From positions 62,231 through 126,230 of the forward strand of contig NZ_LMNA01000030.1 of the NCBI RefSeq assembly GCF_001422445.1: a stretch of DNA of 64,000 bases. Direction: 5' to 3'. This DNA comes from Pseudorhodoferax sp. Leaf274 (GTDB lineage Bacteria; Pseudomonadota; Gammaproteobacteria; Burkholderiales; Burkholderiaceae_C). Positions within the stretch are counted from its first letter, which is position 1. Each line of letters opens with the position of its first letter. Position numbers and translations under genes: made by a program. Shown here one piece after another: positions 25,727 through 34,669 of this stretch. The notes under the pieces were generated by a model, which was not told the DNA's origin, searched no databases, and was given only the letters and a program-made list of their open reading frames with translations.

Positions 25727-26597
25727 GACGGCCCTCGACACGGCGGTTGAGCCGGCGCTCGACCAGCGCCACGGCAATGCCGGCACCGCAGATGCAGGCG
25801 ATGCCCAGCGCCGTCGTGGCGTCGGGCAGCTGGCCGAACACGGCCCAGCCCAGCGCTGCGGCCGAGAGGATCTGCAGGTAGCTGTAGGGGGCCAGCAGCG
25901 TGGCCGGCGTGCGCGCATAGGCGGCAGACTGCAGGCCGTGGCCGATGGCGCCGGTGATGCCCGTGGACAGCAGCAGCGCCCATTGCACGGGGCTGAGCGG
26001 GGGCAGTTGCCAGACCCAGGGCAGCAGCGGCGTGAGCGCCACGGTGCCGAACAGGCCGCCGTAGTAGTTGGTGGTCAGCGGAGCGTCGGCCGCCAGCCGG
26101 CGCGTGGCGATCTGGAAGGCCGCGAAGGTCAGCGCCGTGGCCACGCCCAGCAGCACGCCGACAGTGTCGAGCCCGGCGCCCGGCCGCACCACCAGCAGCA
26201 TGCCGGCGAAGCCCAGCACCACGCCCAGCCAGCGGTGCAGCCGGTGCGGCTCGTGCAACAGCCAGGGCGCCAGCGCCATCAGGAACACCGGCGCCATGAA
26301 GTTCATGGCCGTGGCCTCGGCCAGCGGCACGCGTTGGAGGACCGAGAAGAAGAGCAGCGTCGACGCGACCATGAGCGCCCCGCGCAGCAGCTGGCCGCGC
26401 AGCGAATGCGTGCGCAACAGGCCCCGGCCGTGGCGCGGCAACAGGATGGCGCTGGAAAGGGCCGTGTGCACGGCATAGCGCACCCAGGCCACGAGCAGGA
26501 CCGGCACGCCCAGCAGCGCGAGGTATTTGCCGCTGGCGTCCAGGCTGGACAGGACCCACAGGCCCAGCACATGGAGCACGACGCCGTTCTTCTTCAT
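25620..26597 (-). CDS. DMT-family (EamA) transporter
   Basis: 325 residues with ten membrane segments in two EamA repeats: VLHVLGLWVLSSLDASGKYLA opens the first, and a second starts near GVLLGVATALTFAAFQIATRRL. TAMNFMAPVFLMALAPWLLHE is the conserved end-of-repeat motif. The last 40 residues (after VERRLNRR) are Pro/Ala/Arg-rich, lie antisense to the MFS gene and have no family counterpart, so the natural stop has probably been lost or lies in a frame shift. ATG 26597 is the natural start; codons before it are AT-rich non-coding DNA. Confidence 0.85.
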   Translation of the reverse strand: MKKNGVVLHVLGLWVLSSLDASGKYLALLGVPVLLVAWVRYAVHTALSSAILLPRHGRGLLRTHSLRGQLLRGALMVASTLLFFSVLQRVPLAEATAMNFMAPVFLMALAPWLLHEPHRLHRWLGVVLGFAGMLLVVRPGAGLDTVGVLLGVATALTFAAFQIATRRLAADAPLTTNYYGGLFGTVALTPLLPWVWQLPPLSPVQWALLLSTGITGAIGHGLQSAAYARTPATLLAPYSYLQILSAAALGWAVFGQLPDATTALGIACICGAGIAVALVERRLNRRVEGRLKGPMRAAPAPPAATHSPRPGPMPRSANCHGPRSR

Positions 26598-26703
26598 ATA
26601 AGCAATGAACTTTATATTCTTATGAGTTTTATAAAAAAGCGCGTAGATTCCCGCCCCTTGAAGTGAATAAGGGTTTCCACCGAGGTGGGCCCCAAGGCAA
26701 GCC

Positions 26704-27756
26704 ATGATCGAGTTGAGGGGTATCACCCAGACCTACCAGGGTAGCAGCGGGCCCGTGCAGGCCTTGCGCGGGATCGACCTGGAGGTGGCGGCCGGCGAGG
26801 TGTTCGGCATCATCGGCCGCAGCGGCGCGGGCAAGAGTTCGCTGGTGCGCGTGATCAACCTGCTGAACCGGCCCACGGCCGGGCAGGTGCTGGTCGACGG
26901 CCGCGACATGACGACGTTGGACGATGCGGCGCTGCGCGTGGCGCGGCGCGACATCGGCATCGTGTTCCAGCACTTCAACGTGCTCAGCTCGCGCACGGTC
27001 TACGACAACGTGGCGCTGCCGCTGGAGATTGCGGGCCTGGACGCCGGTGCGATCAGGAAGCGCGTGGAACCGCTGCTGGACCTGGTCGGCCTGTCGGCGC
27101 TGGCCCGGCGCCATCCCTCGCAGATCAGCGGCGGGCAGAAGCAGCGCGTGGGCATCGCCCGGGCGCTGGCGAACCGGCCCAAGGTGCTGCTGTCGGACGA
27201 GGCCACCTCGGCCCTCGATCCGGAGACCACGCGCTCCATCCTGGGCCTGTTGCGCCAGATCAACCGGGAGTTCGGCCTGACCATCGTGCTGATCACGCAC
27301 CAGATGCAGGTGATCAAGCAGGTGGCCGAGCGCGTGGCCGTGATCGATGCCGGCCGCATCGTGGAGCAGGGCCGCGTGATCGAGGTGTTCTCCAACCCGC
27401 GGCACGCCACCACGCGCAGCCTGATCGAGGAGATCGTGCCGCAGGAGCTGCCCGACTCGGTGCTGGCGCGCCTGCGCACGCTGATGGGCGCGAGCCCGGC
27501 CGGCGAAGGGCAGGGCTTGCGCCTGGCCTTTGCCGGCGATGGCGCCGACCAGCCGCTGCTGACCGAGCTCGTGCGCCGCTTCGGCCTGGACCTGTCGATC
27601 CTGCATGGCCAGATCGACGAGGTGCAGGGCCAGCCCTTCGGCACGCTGGCGGTGTTCGCGCGCGGCGCGGCCGACCAGCTGCAGGCCGGCATCGCGCACC
27701 TGCGCCAGGCCGGCGTGACCGTCCAACCCCTGGTGCCGGGAGCCAGCCATGTTTGA
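26704..27756 (+). CDS. metN: Methionine ABC importer ATPase MetN
   Basis: 350 residues. It has Walker [11 protein letters not shown] loop [25 protein letters not shown] (MetN-specific), signature [15 protein letters not shown], Walker [14 protein letters not shown] and a C-terminal NIL domain (about 265-345) that senses cytoplasmic methionine for trans-inhibition. The order metN-metI-metQ with an 8-base overlap to metI shows one operon. An AT-rich stretch at about 26590-26640 upstream probably holds the promoters for this operon and the divergent DMT gene; no SAM riboswitch was recognised. Confidence 0.95.
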   Translation: MIELRGITQTYQGSSGPVQALRGIDLEVAAGEVFGIIGRSGAGKSSLVRVINLLNRPTAGQVLVDGRDMTTLDDAALRVARRDIGIVFQHFNVLSSRTVYDNVALPLEIAGLDAGAIRKRVEPLLDLVGLSALARRHPSQISGGQKQRVGIARALANRPKVLLSDEATSALDPETTRSILGLLRQINREFGLTIVLITHQMQVIKQVAERVAVIDAGRIVEQGRVIEVFSNPRHATTRSLIEEIVPQELPDSVLARLRTLMGASPAGEGQGLRLAFAGDGADQPLLTELVRRFGLDLSILHGQIDEVQGQPFGTLAVFARGAADQLQAGIAHLRQAGVTVQPLVPGASHV

Positions 27757-28420
27757 TTTCATCGACACCTTCAACGGTCCGCTGCTGGAGATGTTCGCCA
27801 CCTCGATGTGGGAGACGCTGGTGATGGTCGGCATCTCGGGCCTGGCCGGTGCGCTGATCGGCGTGCCGCTGGGCGTGCTGCTGCGGCTGACCGACCGCGG
27901 CGGCGTGCGCGAGAACGCGCCCGTGAACCGCACCGTGGGCGGCATCGTGAACGCGGTGCGTTCCACGCCCTTCATCATCCTGCTGGTGGCCATCATCCCG
28001 TTCACGCGCTTCGTCACGGGCTCGTCCATCGGCACGGCCGCGGCCGTGGTGCCGCTCACGCTGGCGGCTGCGCCCTTCGTGGCCCGGCTCGTGGAGACGG
28101 CGCTGCGCGAGGTCGACCATGGCCTGGTGGAAGCCGCACAGGCCATGGGCGCGACCACTTCGCAGATCGTCTGGAAGGTGCTGCTGCCCGAGGCGCTGCC
28201 CGGCATCGTGGCGGCGCTCACGATCACCCTGGTCAGCCTGACGGGCTTCTCGGCCATGGCCGGCGCCATCGGCGGCGGTGGCCTGGGCGACCTGGGCATC
28301 CGCTACGGCTACCAGCGCTTCCTGCCGGAGGTGATGGCGGCCGTGGTGCTGGTGCTGATCGTCTTCGTGCAGCTGGTGCAGAGCGCCGGCGACTGGCTGG
28401 TGCGGCGCATCCGCCATTGA
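27749..28420 (+). CDS. metI: Methionine ABC importer permease MetI
   Basis: 223 residues, five membrane segments. It opens with [29 protein letters not shown] and has the MetI signatures [20 protein letters not shown] and [26 protein letters not shown] (EAA loop that contacts MetN). The start overlaps the metN stop by eight bases. Confidence 0.95.
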   Translation: MFDFIDTFNGPLLEMFATSMWETLVMVGISGLAGALIGVPLGVLLRLTDRGGVRENAPVNRTVGGIVNAVRSTPFIILLVAIIPFTRFVTGSSIGTAAAVVPLTLAAAPFVARLVETALREVDHGLVEAAQAMGATTSQIVWKVLLPEALPGIVAALTITLVSLTGFSAMAGAIGGGGLGDLGIRYGYQRFLPEVMAAVVLVLIVFVQLVQSAGDWLVRRIRH

Positions 28421-28442
28421 TCTGTTTCTTCAGGAGCTTCCC

Positions 28443-29228
28443 ATGCAAAAACGTACATTCATTTCCACCATCGCGCTGGCGCTGCTGGCCTCCACCGCCA
28501 TCGCCCAGGACAAGCCGCTCAAGATCGGCGTCACCGCCGGCCCGCACGCGCAGATCTTCGAGCAGGTCAAGCGCATCGCCGAGAAGGACGGACTGAAGCT
28601 GCAGGTCGTCGAGTTCAGCGACTACATCCAGCCCAACGCAGCCCTGGCCGCCGGCGACCTGGATGCCAACAGCTACCAGCACCAGCCCTTCCTCGACCTG
28701 CAGGTCAAGGACCGCGGCTACAAGCTCGTCTCCGTCGCGCAGACCGTCAACTTCCCGATCGGCCTGTACTCCAAGAAGGTCAAGGACCTGAAGGACTTGA
28801 AGGAGGGCGCGCGCTTCGGCATCCCGAACGACCCGACCAACGGCGGCCGCGTGCTGCTGGTGCTGCAGGACAAGGGCCTGATCAAGATCAAGCCCTCGGC
28901 CGGCCTGAAGGCCACGCCGCTGGACGTGGTCGAGAACCCGAAGAAGCTGCGCTTCGTCGAACTGGAGGCCGCGCAGCTCGCGCGCTCGCTGGACGACCTG
29001 GACGCCGCGGCCGTCAACACCAACTTCGCGCTGTCGGCCGGCCTGAACCCGGCCAAGGACGCCATCGCGCAGGAGAGCGCCAAGTCGCCCTACGTGAACG
29101 TGCTGGTGGTGCGCGAGCAGGACAAGGACAAGCCCTGGGTGGCCAAGCTGGTCAAGGCCTACCAATCCGACGAGATCCGCAAGTTCATCCAGTCCGAGTT
29201 CAAGGGCGCGGTGCTGGCGGGTTTCTGA
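28443..29228 (+). CDS. metQ: Methionine-binding protein MetQ (NlpA family)
   Basis: 261 residues. Signal peptide TFISTIALALLASTAIA is followed directly by QDKPLKIGVTAGPHAQIFE, with the family motifs QVVEFSDYIQPNAALAAGDLDANSYQH and GIPNDPTNGGRVLLVLQDKGLIK. Most NlpA-family proteins are lipoproteins with a lipobox Cys; here no Cys follows the signal, so this one should be a soluble periplasmic protein. CAGGAG lies upstream of ATG 28443. Confidence 0.94.
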   Translation: MQKRTFISTIALALLASTAIAQDKPLKIGVTAGPHAQIFEQVKRIAEKDGLKLQVVEFSDYIQPNAALAAGDLDANSYQHQPFLDLQVKDRGYKLVSVAQTVNFPIGLYSKKVKDLKDLKEGARFGIPNDPTNGGRVLLVLQDKGLIKIKPSAGLKATPLDVVENPKKLRFVELEAAQLARSLDDLDAAAVNTNFALSAGLNPAKDAIAQESAKSPYVNVLVVREQDKDKPWVAKLVKAYQSDEIRKFIQSEFKGAVLAGF

Positions 29229-29277
29229 ATCTGGGCTAAGGTGGGCGTCCTCCCCATCACCTGAAAGGATGCGCTCC

Positions 29278-29832
29278 ATGGCCCAGATCAAGATCGCCGT
29301 GCTCGTCGGCAGCTTGCGCAAGGATTCGCTCAACCGCAGGCTGGCCCTGGCGCTGGCCGGGCTGGCGCCGAAGGACGTGGTGTTCGAGCAGGTGCGCATC
29401 GACGACCTGCCGCTGTACAACCAGGACGACGATGGCAGCCCGGCCGCCAGCGTGACGCGCCTGAAGTCGGACATCCAGTCGGCGCAGGGTCTGCTGTTCG
29501 TCACGCCCGAGTACAACCGCTCGATCCCGGGCGTGCTCAAGAACGCCATCGACCACGCCTCGCGGCCCTACGGCAAGAGCGCGTTCCCGGGCAAGCCGGC
29601 GGGCGTGATCGGCGTGTCGGTGGGAGCCATCGGCACGGCGCTGGCGCAGCAGCACCTGCGCAACGTGCTGGCCTACCTGGACGTGCCCACGCTGGGCCAG
29701 CCCGAGGCCTTCGTGCAGGCCAAGGACGGCCTGTTCGAGGCCGACGGCAGCATCGGCGAGGCCAGCCGTGCCTTTCTGCAGGGCTGGATCGACAAGTACG
29801 TGGCCTGGGTGCGCCTGCACACCGCGGGTTGA
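29278..29832 (+). CDS. NADPH-dependent FMN reductase (ChrR/YieF-like quinone reductase)
   Basis: 184 residues with a flavodoxin-like fold. AVLVGSLRKDSLNRRLA is the FMN phosphate loop and FVTPEYNRSIPGVLKNAIDHASRP the LFVTPEYNxxxPGxLKNAID signature. Such enzymes reduce quinones, azo dyes, chromate or free flavin. ATG 29278 has AAGGA eight bases upstream and is preferred over ATG 29269, which lies inside that ribosome site. It follows metQ by 49 bases and ends one base before the convergent MATE gene. Confidence 0.88.
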   Translation: MAQIKIAVLVGSLRKDSLNRRLALALAGLAPKDVVFEQVRIDDLPLYNQDDDGSPAASVTRLKSDIQSAQGLLFVTPEYNRSIPGVLKNAIDHASRPYGKSAFPGKPAGVIGVSVGAIGTALAQQHLRNVLAYLDVPTLGQPEAFVQAKDGLFEADGSIGEASRAFLQGWIDKYVAWVRLHTAG

Positions 29833-31206
29833 TCAGCCGCGTGGCCGGTCCTGCGGCCGCGCGAACCAGGGCCAGGCGTTGAGCAGCGCATAGAGCGCCA
29901 AGCCCGCGACCATGATCGCCAGCAGCGTGGGCAGGCCCGCCCCCATGCGCAGCGCCAGGTGCCCTGCCAGGTACACCACCAGCAGGCGCGCCGCGCCGGC
30001 CACGATGCTCCAGCCCATGCGCCGCGCGCCCTGCGAGGCGAAGTAGAGCGACAGCCCCAGCCCGAACAGCCCGTAGGCCGGCCCCACGGTGCGCAGGTAT
30101 TGCGTGCCCACCCGGATCGCTTCCTGGTCGTGCGTGAACAGGCCCAGCCAGGCGGCGGGGAACAGCGCGGCGGCCAGGCCCACCAGCGCAGTGGCCGCGG
30201 CGGCGAGCAGTGCGCCCGTCCACGCCACGCGGCGCGCGCGCACGAGCTGGCCGGCGCCGGTGTTCATGCCCACCATGGCGACCATCGCCGCGCCGAAGCC
30301 GAACACGATGGGGATCTGCAGGTATTCGAGCCGGATGCCCAGCCCGAAACCGGCCAGTGCCTCGCTGCCCAGCGGGCTGACCAGCGCCGTGGCCGTCAGC
30401 ACCGACAGGTTCAGCGTCACGTTGTTGACGATGGCCGGCGCACCCACGCCCAGGATGTCGCGGAACAGCGCCCAGCGCAGCCGGTGGTTCAGGCGCAACT
30501 GCACGCCACCGTTGCCGCGCCACACCGAGACCAGCATCACCGCGGCCGCGGCGACGTAGTAGACGACCAGGGCCAGGCCCGCGCCCGTGATGCCCAGCGG
30601 CGGGATCGGGCCCCAGCCGAAGATCAGCACGGGCGAGGCCAGCAGCAGCAACAGCACGCCGCCGGACAGCACCATAGCCGGCAATGCCATGTTGCCGCTG
30701 CCGCGCAGCACGCTGGCCATGCCGTTGGCCAGCCACAGGAAGATGGCGCCGACGAAGATGGCGTTGGAGTAGGCGAGGGCGGCCTGTTGCACGGCCGGCG
30801 TGGCGCCCATGGCGCGGTACAGCAGCGGCCCGCCGAGCAGCCCGCCCAGCATGCAGGCCACGCCGAACGCCAGCGCGATGACCAGCGCGTGCAGCGCCAG
30901 TGCCTGGGCCTTGTGCGTATCGCCAGCGCCGATGGCACGCGCGATGGCCGAGGAGATGCCGCCGCCCATGCCGCCGGCCGACATGGTCTGCATCAGCATG
31001 ACCAGCGGGAACACCAGGGCGGCGCCGGCCAACGCGTCCACGCCGAGCAGGCCGACGAAGTAGCTCTCCAGGAAGTTGGCCGCGGCCTGCGCCAGCATCA
31101 CCACCAGGTTGGGCGCAGCCAGCAGCAGCAGCGTGGCCAGCACCGGCCCCTGCAGCAGCCGCTGGGAGCGGGCCTGTGCGGCGAGCGCACCTGCCACGGC
31201 GCTCAC
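29833..31206 (-). CDS. MATE-family efflux transporter
   Basis: 457 residues, twelve hydrophobic segments in two repeats. MLAQAAANFLESYFVGLLGVDALAGAALVFPLV and the second-half start AIVNNVTLNLSVLTATALVSPLGSEALAGFGLGIRLEY (both are MATE repeat openings, given here as landmarks) support it. It expels cationic drugs or metabolites by Na+ or H+ exchange. The start is GTG 31206, overlapping the TetR stop as GTGA, so regulator and pump are cotranscribed and probably form an autoregulated resistance unit. Confidence 0.88.
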   Translation of the reverse strand: MSAVAGALAAQARSQRLLQGPVLATLLLLAAPNLVVMLAQAAANFLESYFVGLLGVDALAGAALVFPLVMLMQTMSAGGMGGGISSAIARAIGAGDTHKAQALALHALVIALAFGVACMLGGLLGGPLLYRAMGATPAVQQAALAYSNAIFVGAIFLWLANGMASVLRGSGNMALPAMVLSGGVLLLLLASPVLIFGWGPIPPLGITGAGLALVVYYVAAAAVMLVSVWRGNGGVQLRLNHRLRWALFRDILGVGAPAIVNNVTLNLSVLTATALVSPLGSEALAGFGLGIRLEYLQIPIVFGFGAAMVAMVGMNTGAGQLVRARRVAWTGALLAAAATALVGLAAALFPAAWLGLFTHDQEAIRVGTQYLRTVGPAYGLFGLGLSLYFASQGARRMGWSIVAGAARLLVVYLAGHLALRMGAGLPTLLAIMVAGLALYALLNAWPWFARPQDRPRG

Positions 31207-31799
31207 GACTCCGCCCCTTGCTGCAGCAACTGGGCACGTGCGCTGGCGAGCAACGCATCGGAGATCGGGTCGCCCTTGGTGGCACGCGAGAGCAGCAGCG
31301 CGCCGACCAGCGTGGCCATCTCGGCCAAGGCGCGCTGGCCGGCCTCGGGCGATCCGGCATCGGGCTGCAGGCTGGCCAGGCGCGCGGCCATGGCCTTCAC
31401 GCCGTCGAGGTAGGCCGCGCGCACGGGGGCGTCGGCCTGCGCACGCGCCACATCGCCGGCCAGTGCGGCCGCGGTGCAGCTGCTGCCGGGGCGGTCCCGC
31501 GTGGCCGTGGCCAGGTAGCCCTCGACGTAGGCACGGCGGCGCTCGCCGGGCTCGGGCAGGTCGGCGAAACGCTGGTCCCAGCGTGCGCCGGACTGCTCGA
31601 ACGCCTTGGCGCAGGCCACGGCCGCCAGCCCGTCCTTGGACGAGAAGTGGCCGTAGAAGCCGCCGTGCGTGAGCCCGGCCGCGGCCATCACTTCGGCCAC
31701 GCTGACGCCGTCCAGCCCTTTCTCGCGGAACAGGCGGGACGAGGCCTTCTCGATCGCGATGCGGTTCTGGTCGGTCTGCTGCTGGGACACGCGTGGCAT
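31203..31799 (-). CDS. TetR-family regulator of the MATE pump
   Basis: 198 residues. The N-terminal helix-turn-helix reads FREKGLDGVSVAEVMAAAGLTHGGFYGHFSSKDGL, of the NemR/TetR_C branch with Cys in the effector half (SSCTAAAL). It is likely an autorepressor of itself and the overlapping MATE gene. ATG 31799 has GGAG nine bases upstream; an in-frame ATG at 31829 lies in AT-rich promoter-like sequence and lacks a ribosome site, so it was not used. Confidence 0.87.
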   Translation of the reverse strand: MPRVSQQQTDQNRIAIEKASSRLFREKGLDGVSVAEVMAAAGLTHGGFYGHFSSKDGLAAVACAKAFEQSGARWDQRFADLPEPGERRRAYVEGYLATATRDRPGSSCTAAALAGDVARAQADAPVRAAYLDGVKAMAARLASLQPDAGSPEAGQRALAEMATLVGALLLSRATKGDPISDALLASARAQLLQQGAES

Positions 31800-31986
31800 G
31801 GCGGGTGCTCCGATCTTGATAAATGACATGCATCATAAATCGGATGTGAAAATAAATGTTGTCCATCATGTTTCCGTCCAACACGCCGTGCTACCGCTTT
31901 TTACAGAACTTCATGCGGTCGATGTCGTCCTGGCGGACGCCGGGCCGTTGAATGCACATCTGGTTTTGCTGTCACTGGAGATCCGC

Positions 31987-32193
31987 ATGAAACGCCTGTC
32001 CCTGCTTGCCGTGCTGGCCGCCGCTGCGTTGAGCGGCTGCGTGGTGGCGCCCGTCGGCCCGGGCTACTACGGCTACCGCCGCCCGGTGGTGGTGGCGCCG
32101 CCCGTGGTCGGGCCGCCGGTGGTGATCGTTCGTCCCGGCTACGATGGCCGGCCCGATTACGGCTACGGCCGGCGCTGGCGCCGCGACGACTGA
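31987..32193 (+). CDS. Small lipoprotein
   Basis: 68 residues. Signal peptide MKRLSLLAVLAAAALSGC with lipobox Cys18, then a Pro/Val/Gly/Tyr-rich tail (GYYGYRRP, YGYGRRWRRDD). The tail resembles many short envelope lipoproteins of unknown role. GGAG precedes ATG 31987. It stands alone between the TetR and dsbB genes. Confidence 0.82.
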   Translation: MKRLSLLAVLAAAALSGCVVAPVGPGYYGYRRPVVVAPPVVGPPVVIVRPGYDGRPDYGYGRRWRRDD

Positions 32194-32313
32194 CGCGCTT
32201 CCCGCCCCCCGGCGGGAACCAAAGCGCGGCAGCTGCAATCCCATCGCCGACAATCACGGGTCGCCATCCGCTGGATGGCCCCGCTACAAGAAACGTCGCA
32301 AGAAAGGGTGGGA

Positions 32314-32820
32314 ATGCTGCTGCGAATGTTGGACCAGGCACCGCGCAAGGTGCTGGCCCTGGTGAGTTTGGTCTGTATCGCCCTGCTGGGCTACGGCCTG
32401 TACCTGCAACACGGCCTTGGGTTGGAGCCGTGCCCCATGTGCATCGTGCAGCGCTACGCCCTCGTGCTGGTGGCTGTCGTCGCGGGGATCACCGCCATGC
32501 TGCGCTCGCGCGGGGCCCATGTGGCGGGCAGTCTGGTGACGCTGGTGATCGCCGGATTCGGCGCCTTCGTTGCGGCGCGGCAGAGCTGGCTGCAGTGGTA
32601 CCCGCCCGAGATCGCGACCTGCGGCCGCGACTTCTACGGAATGATCGAGACCTTCCCGCTCAAGCGCGCGGTGCCGATGATCTTTGCAGGCGGCGGCGAC
32701 TGCGCTGCGATCGACTGGACCTTCCTCGGCGGCTCGATCGCGAACTGGTCGTTCCTGTGCTTCGTCGCGATCGGTCTGACCATGCTGGGCCTGATCTGGC
32801 GCCGGCTGGCACGGCGCTGA
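32314..32820 (+). CDS. dsbB: Disulfide bond formation protein B
   Basis: 168 residues, four membrane helices. It has the first periplasmic redox pair Cys40-Cys43 (EPCPMC) and the second pair Cys103 and Cys130 (ATCGRD, GGGDCAA), as needed to re-oxidise DsbA and pass electrons to quinone. VQRYAL after the first pair matches the conserved Arg that binds quinone. ATG 32314 gives the standard N terminus; an upstream ATG at 32275 would add 13 hydrophilic residues. Confidence 0.94.
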   Translation: MLLRMLDQAPRKVLALVSLVCIALLGYGLYLQHGLGLEPCPMCIVQRYALVLVAVVAGITAMLRSRGAHVAGSLVTLVIAGFGAFVAARQSWLQWYPPEIATCGRDFYGMIETFPLKRAVPMIFAGGGDCAAIDWTFLGGSIANWSFLCFVAIGLTMLGLIWRRLARR

Positions 32821-32944
32821 GCCATTCCCCCTGTGCCGCAGGTGTCGGCGGCCGCCTACAAGGGCTGGTGTCCAAACCTGACTGCAAGTAGGGGGTCGTG
32901 CACGCTACCGTCGTGCATCGATTCACATTGGGGAGTGTTGGTCC

Positions 32945-33682
32945 ATGTCATCTGCCGCGCTGCATGCCCTGGAGGCGGCGCCTGCCGCCCGCCCGGCCCC
33001 CGACGACGCGGCGTCGCTTGCCGAGGAAGCCGCCCGCTATGCGGTGCTGCGCCGCATGGGTTCTGCCATACGGCACCAGATCGCCGGATCGCTGCAGCCC
33101 GTGAGCATGGTCGCTTCACTGTTGGAGCGCAGGGTCCAGGCGCCGGCACCCAACATGGACGCCCTGCGGCGCAACTGCAGCGAGATGAACACGCTGGCGC
33201 GGTCGGCCAGCAGCGAATGCGTGGCCTTGATGGGCTGGCTGGCGCCGCATGAAGGCGAGCAGGTGGCTCTGGGCGCCGGTGTCGCCGATTGCCTGCATCT
33301 GCTGACGACGGAGTTGTCGTTCCGTGGCTTCACGGTGCTGGACACGACGCAGGCGGTGCATGCGCGCGTGGCGCGCCTGGGCCTGCGCACGCTGGTGCCA
33401 GCCTGCCTCATGGCGCTGACGGATGCCGCGGCCGCGCCCTCTCAGGTGCGCATCGAAGCCAATGCCGAAGGGGCGGTGGCGCACCTGTCGATGGTGCTGG
33501 TGCCGGCGCCCGATGCCGAGGGTGCTGCACAGCGCGCCAAGGCGTACAGGCCGCTGACCTGGTCGGACGTGACGGCGCTGGCGCAGGCCGAAGGTGTCGA
33601 TCTGCAACTGGGGCCGCAGACGGTGCGGATGCAGTTCGACGTGCAGCCGGCGACGGACGACAAGGATGTGCGCTGGGGCTGA
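32945..33682 (+). CDS. Degenerate histidine-kinase-like protein
   Basis: 245 residues, not closely recognised. Residues 30-100 look like a DHp dimerisation domain: LRRMGSAIRHQIAGSLQPVSMVASLL holds an H box-like RHQ with His44, followed by a second helix. The C-terminal 140 residues have the length of an ATPase domain, but no N box, DxGxG or GxGxG motif can be seen. It may be a phosphotransfer or scaffold protein. It converges with the LuxR response regulator gene, with a shared bidirectional terminator between them, so they may be partners. No signal peptide or membrane helix is seen. Confidence 0.65.
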   Translation: MSSAALHALEAAPAARPAPDDAASLAEEAARYAVLRRMGSAIRHQIAGSLQPVSMVASLLERRVQAPAPNMDALRRNCSEMNTLARSASSECVALMGWLAPHEGEQVALGAGVADCLHLLTTELSFRGFTVLDTTQAVHARVARLGLRTLVPACLMALTDAAAAPSQVRIEANAEGAVAHLSMVLVPAPDAEGAAQRAKAYRPLTWSDVTALAQAEGVDLQLGPQTVRMQFDVQPATDDKDVRWG

Positions 33683-33706
33683 GGCCCCTCGGGTCTGCGC
33701 CAAAAG

Positions 33707-33734
33707 AAAAGGGGCTCGATGCGAGCCCCTTTTT
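33707..33734. terminator. Bidirectional rho-independent terminator
   Basis: AAAAGGGGCTCG, three-base loop, CGAGCCCCTTTTT: a 12-bp stem flanked by A and T runs, lying between the convergent kinase-like and LuxR regulator genes and able to stop transcription from both sides. Confidence 0.92.
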
Positions 33735-33758
33735 CATGTGTGGCACCAGGCCACTCGT

Positions 33759-34391
33759 TCAATCGATCAGCTTGTTCTTGAGTGCGTAGTAGGTCAGGTC
33801 GCTGTTGGAGCTCAGGTTGAGCTTTTCCATCAGCCGTGTGCGGTAGGTGCTGACAGTCTTCACGCTGAGCGACAAGGTCTTGGCGATGTCGCCTGCGGTC
33901 TCGCCCTTGGCCAACTTCAGGAAGACCTGGAATTCGCGCTCGGACAGCTGCTCGTGCGGCGCCTCGTCGCCCTTGCGGTTGATCTGCTGGGCCAGGAGCT
34001 CCGCCACGGCGGGCGTGATGTAGCGCCGGCCCATGGCCACCGTGCGGATCGCGTTCACGATCTCCATCGGGTCGCATTCCTTGTTCAGGTAGCCGCTGGC
34101 GCCCTGGCGGATCAGGTTCATCGCATAGTGCTCCTCCGGGTAGCCCGAGAGGATCAGGATGCCCAGATCCGGCGCCTTGGCGCGGATCATGGCGAGGACG
34201 TCGATGCCGGTCTGACCGGGCATGGACAGGTCCATCAGCAGCACATCCATTTCTGTGTTGCGGACCAGGTCGATGGCTTCGCGACCGCTGGCGGCTTCGC
34301 CGACCACGCGCAGATCCACGTGGTCCGAGAAGAACTGCCGCAGACCTGAACGCACGATGGCGTGGTCATCCACGATGCCGACTTTGATCAT
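33759..34391 (-). CDS. NarL/LuxR-family response regulator
   Basis: 210 residues. The REC domain has VGIVDDHAIVR, phospho-Asp in LLMDLSMPGQTG and SGYLNKECDP with the conserved Lys. A LuxR-type helix-turn-helix follows: LSEREFQVFLKLAKGETAGDIAKTLSLSVKTVSTYRTRLMEKL. It resembles UvrY/GacA-type and NarL regulators. Ribosome site AGGAG is close before ATG 34391. No full kinase is adjacent; the degenerate kinase-like gene that converges on it is a candidate partner. Confidence 0.92.
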   Translation of the reverse strand: MIKVGIVDDHAIVRSGLRQFFSDHVDLRVVGEAASGREAIDLVRNTEMDVLLMDLSMPGQTGIDVLAMIRAKAPDLGILILSGYPEEHYAMNLIRQGASGYLNKECDPMEIVNAIRTVAMGRRYITPAVAELLAQQINRKGDEAPHEQLSEREFQVFLKLAKGETAGDIAKTLSLSVKTVSTYRTRLMEKLNLSSNSDLTYYALKNKLID

Positions 34392-34669
34392 CTGGCTCCT
34401 TCCGGTGAAGCGTGTTGTTGCTGTGGGGAGTTTGTACTTTGGCCGCTTTGGAGCGTCTGTAGGACAGCGGCCAAATCGGGACGGCGCGCGGGGCGCTCTG
34501 GGAGGAATCTGGCGACGGCGCCGGCACGTTGGACTGCCGATCTGTCTGGTGCGGGCACTGGCCGCACCGCCGTCGCCGTGAATGTAGGCGGGGGCCATGG
34601 CAGCCACAAGGCATGGCGCCGCAGCCCGTCGCGCAGGGCGTGACATTTGTCGTGTTCGCCCTGCAGGTT

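Noticed and set aside
26598-26703. SAM riboswitch before metNIQ
   Set aside because: The 106-base gap is AT-rich and lacks any recognisable SAM aptamer core; only small hairpins such as CCACC/GGTGG were seen.
31801-31860. TetR operator in the AT-rich stretch before the TetR gene
   Set aside because: ATGCAT and ATGACATG words are present, but no convincing extended dyad could be drawn.
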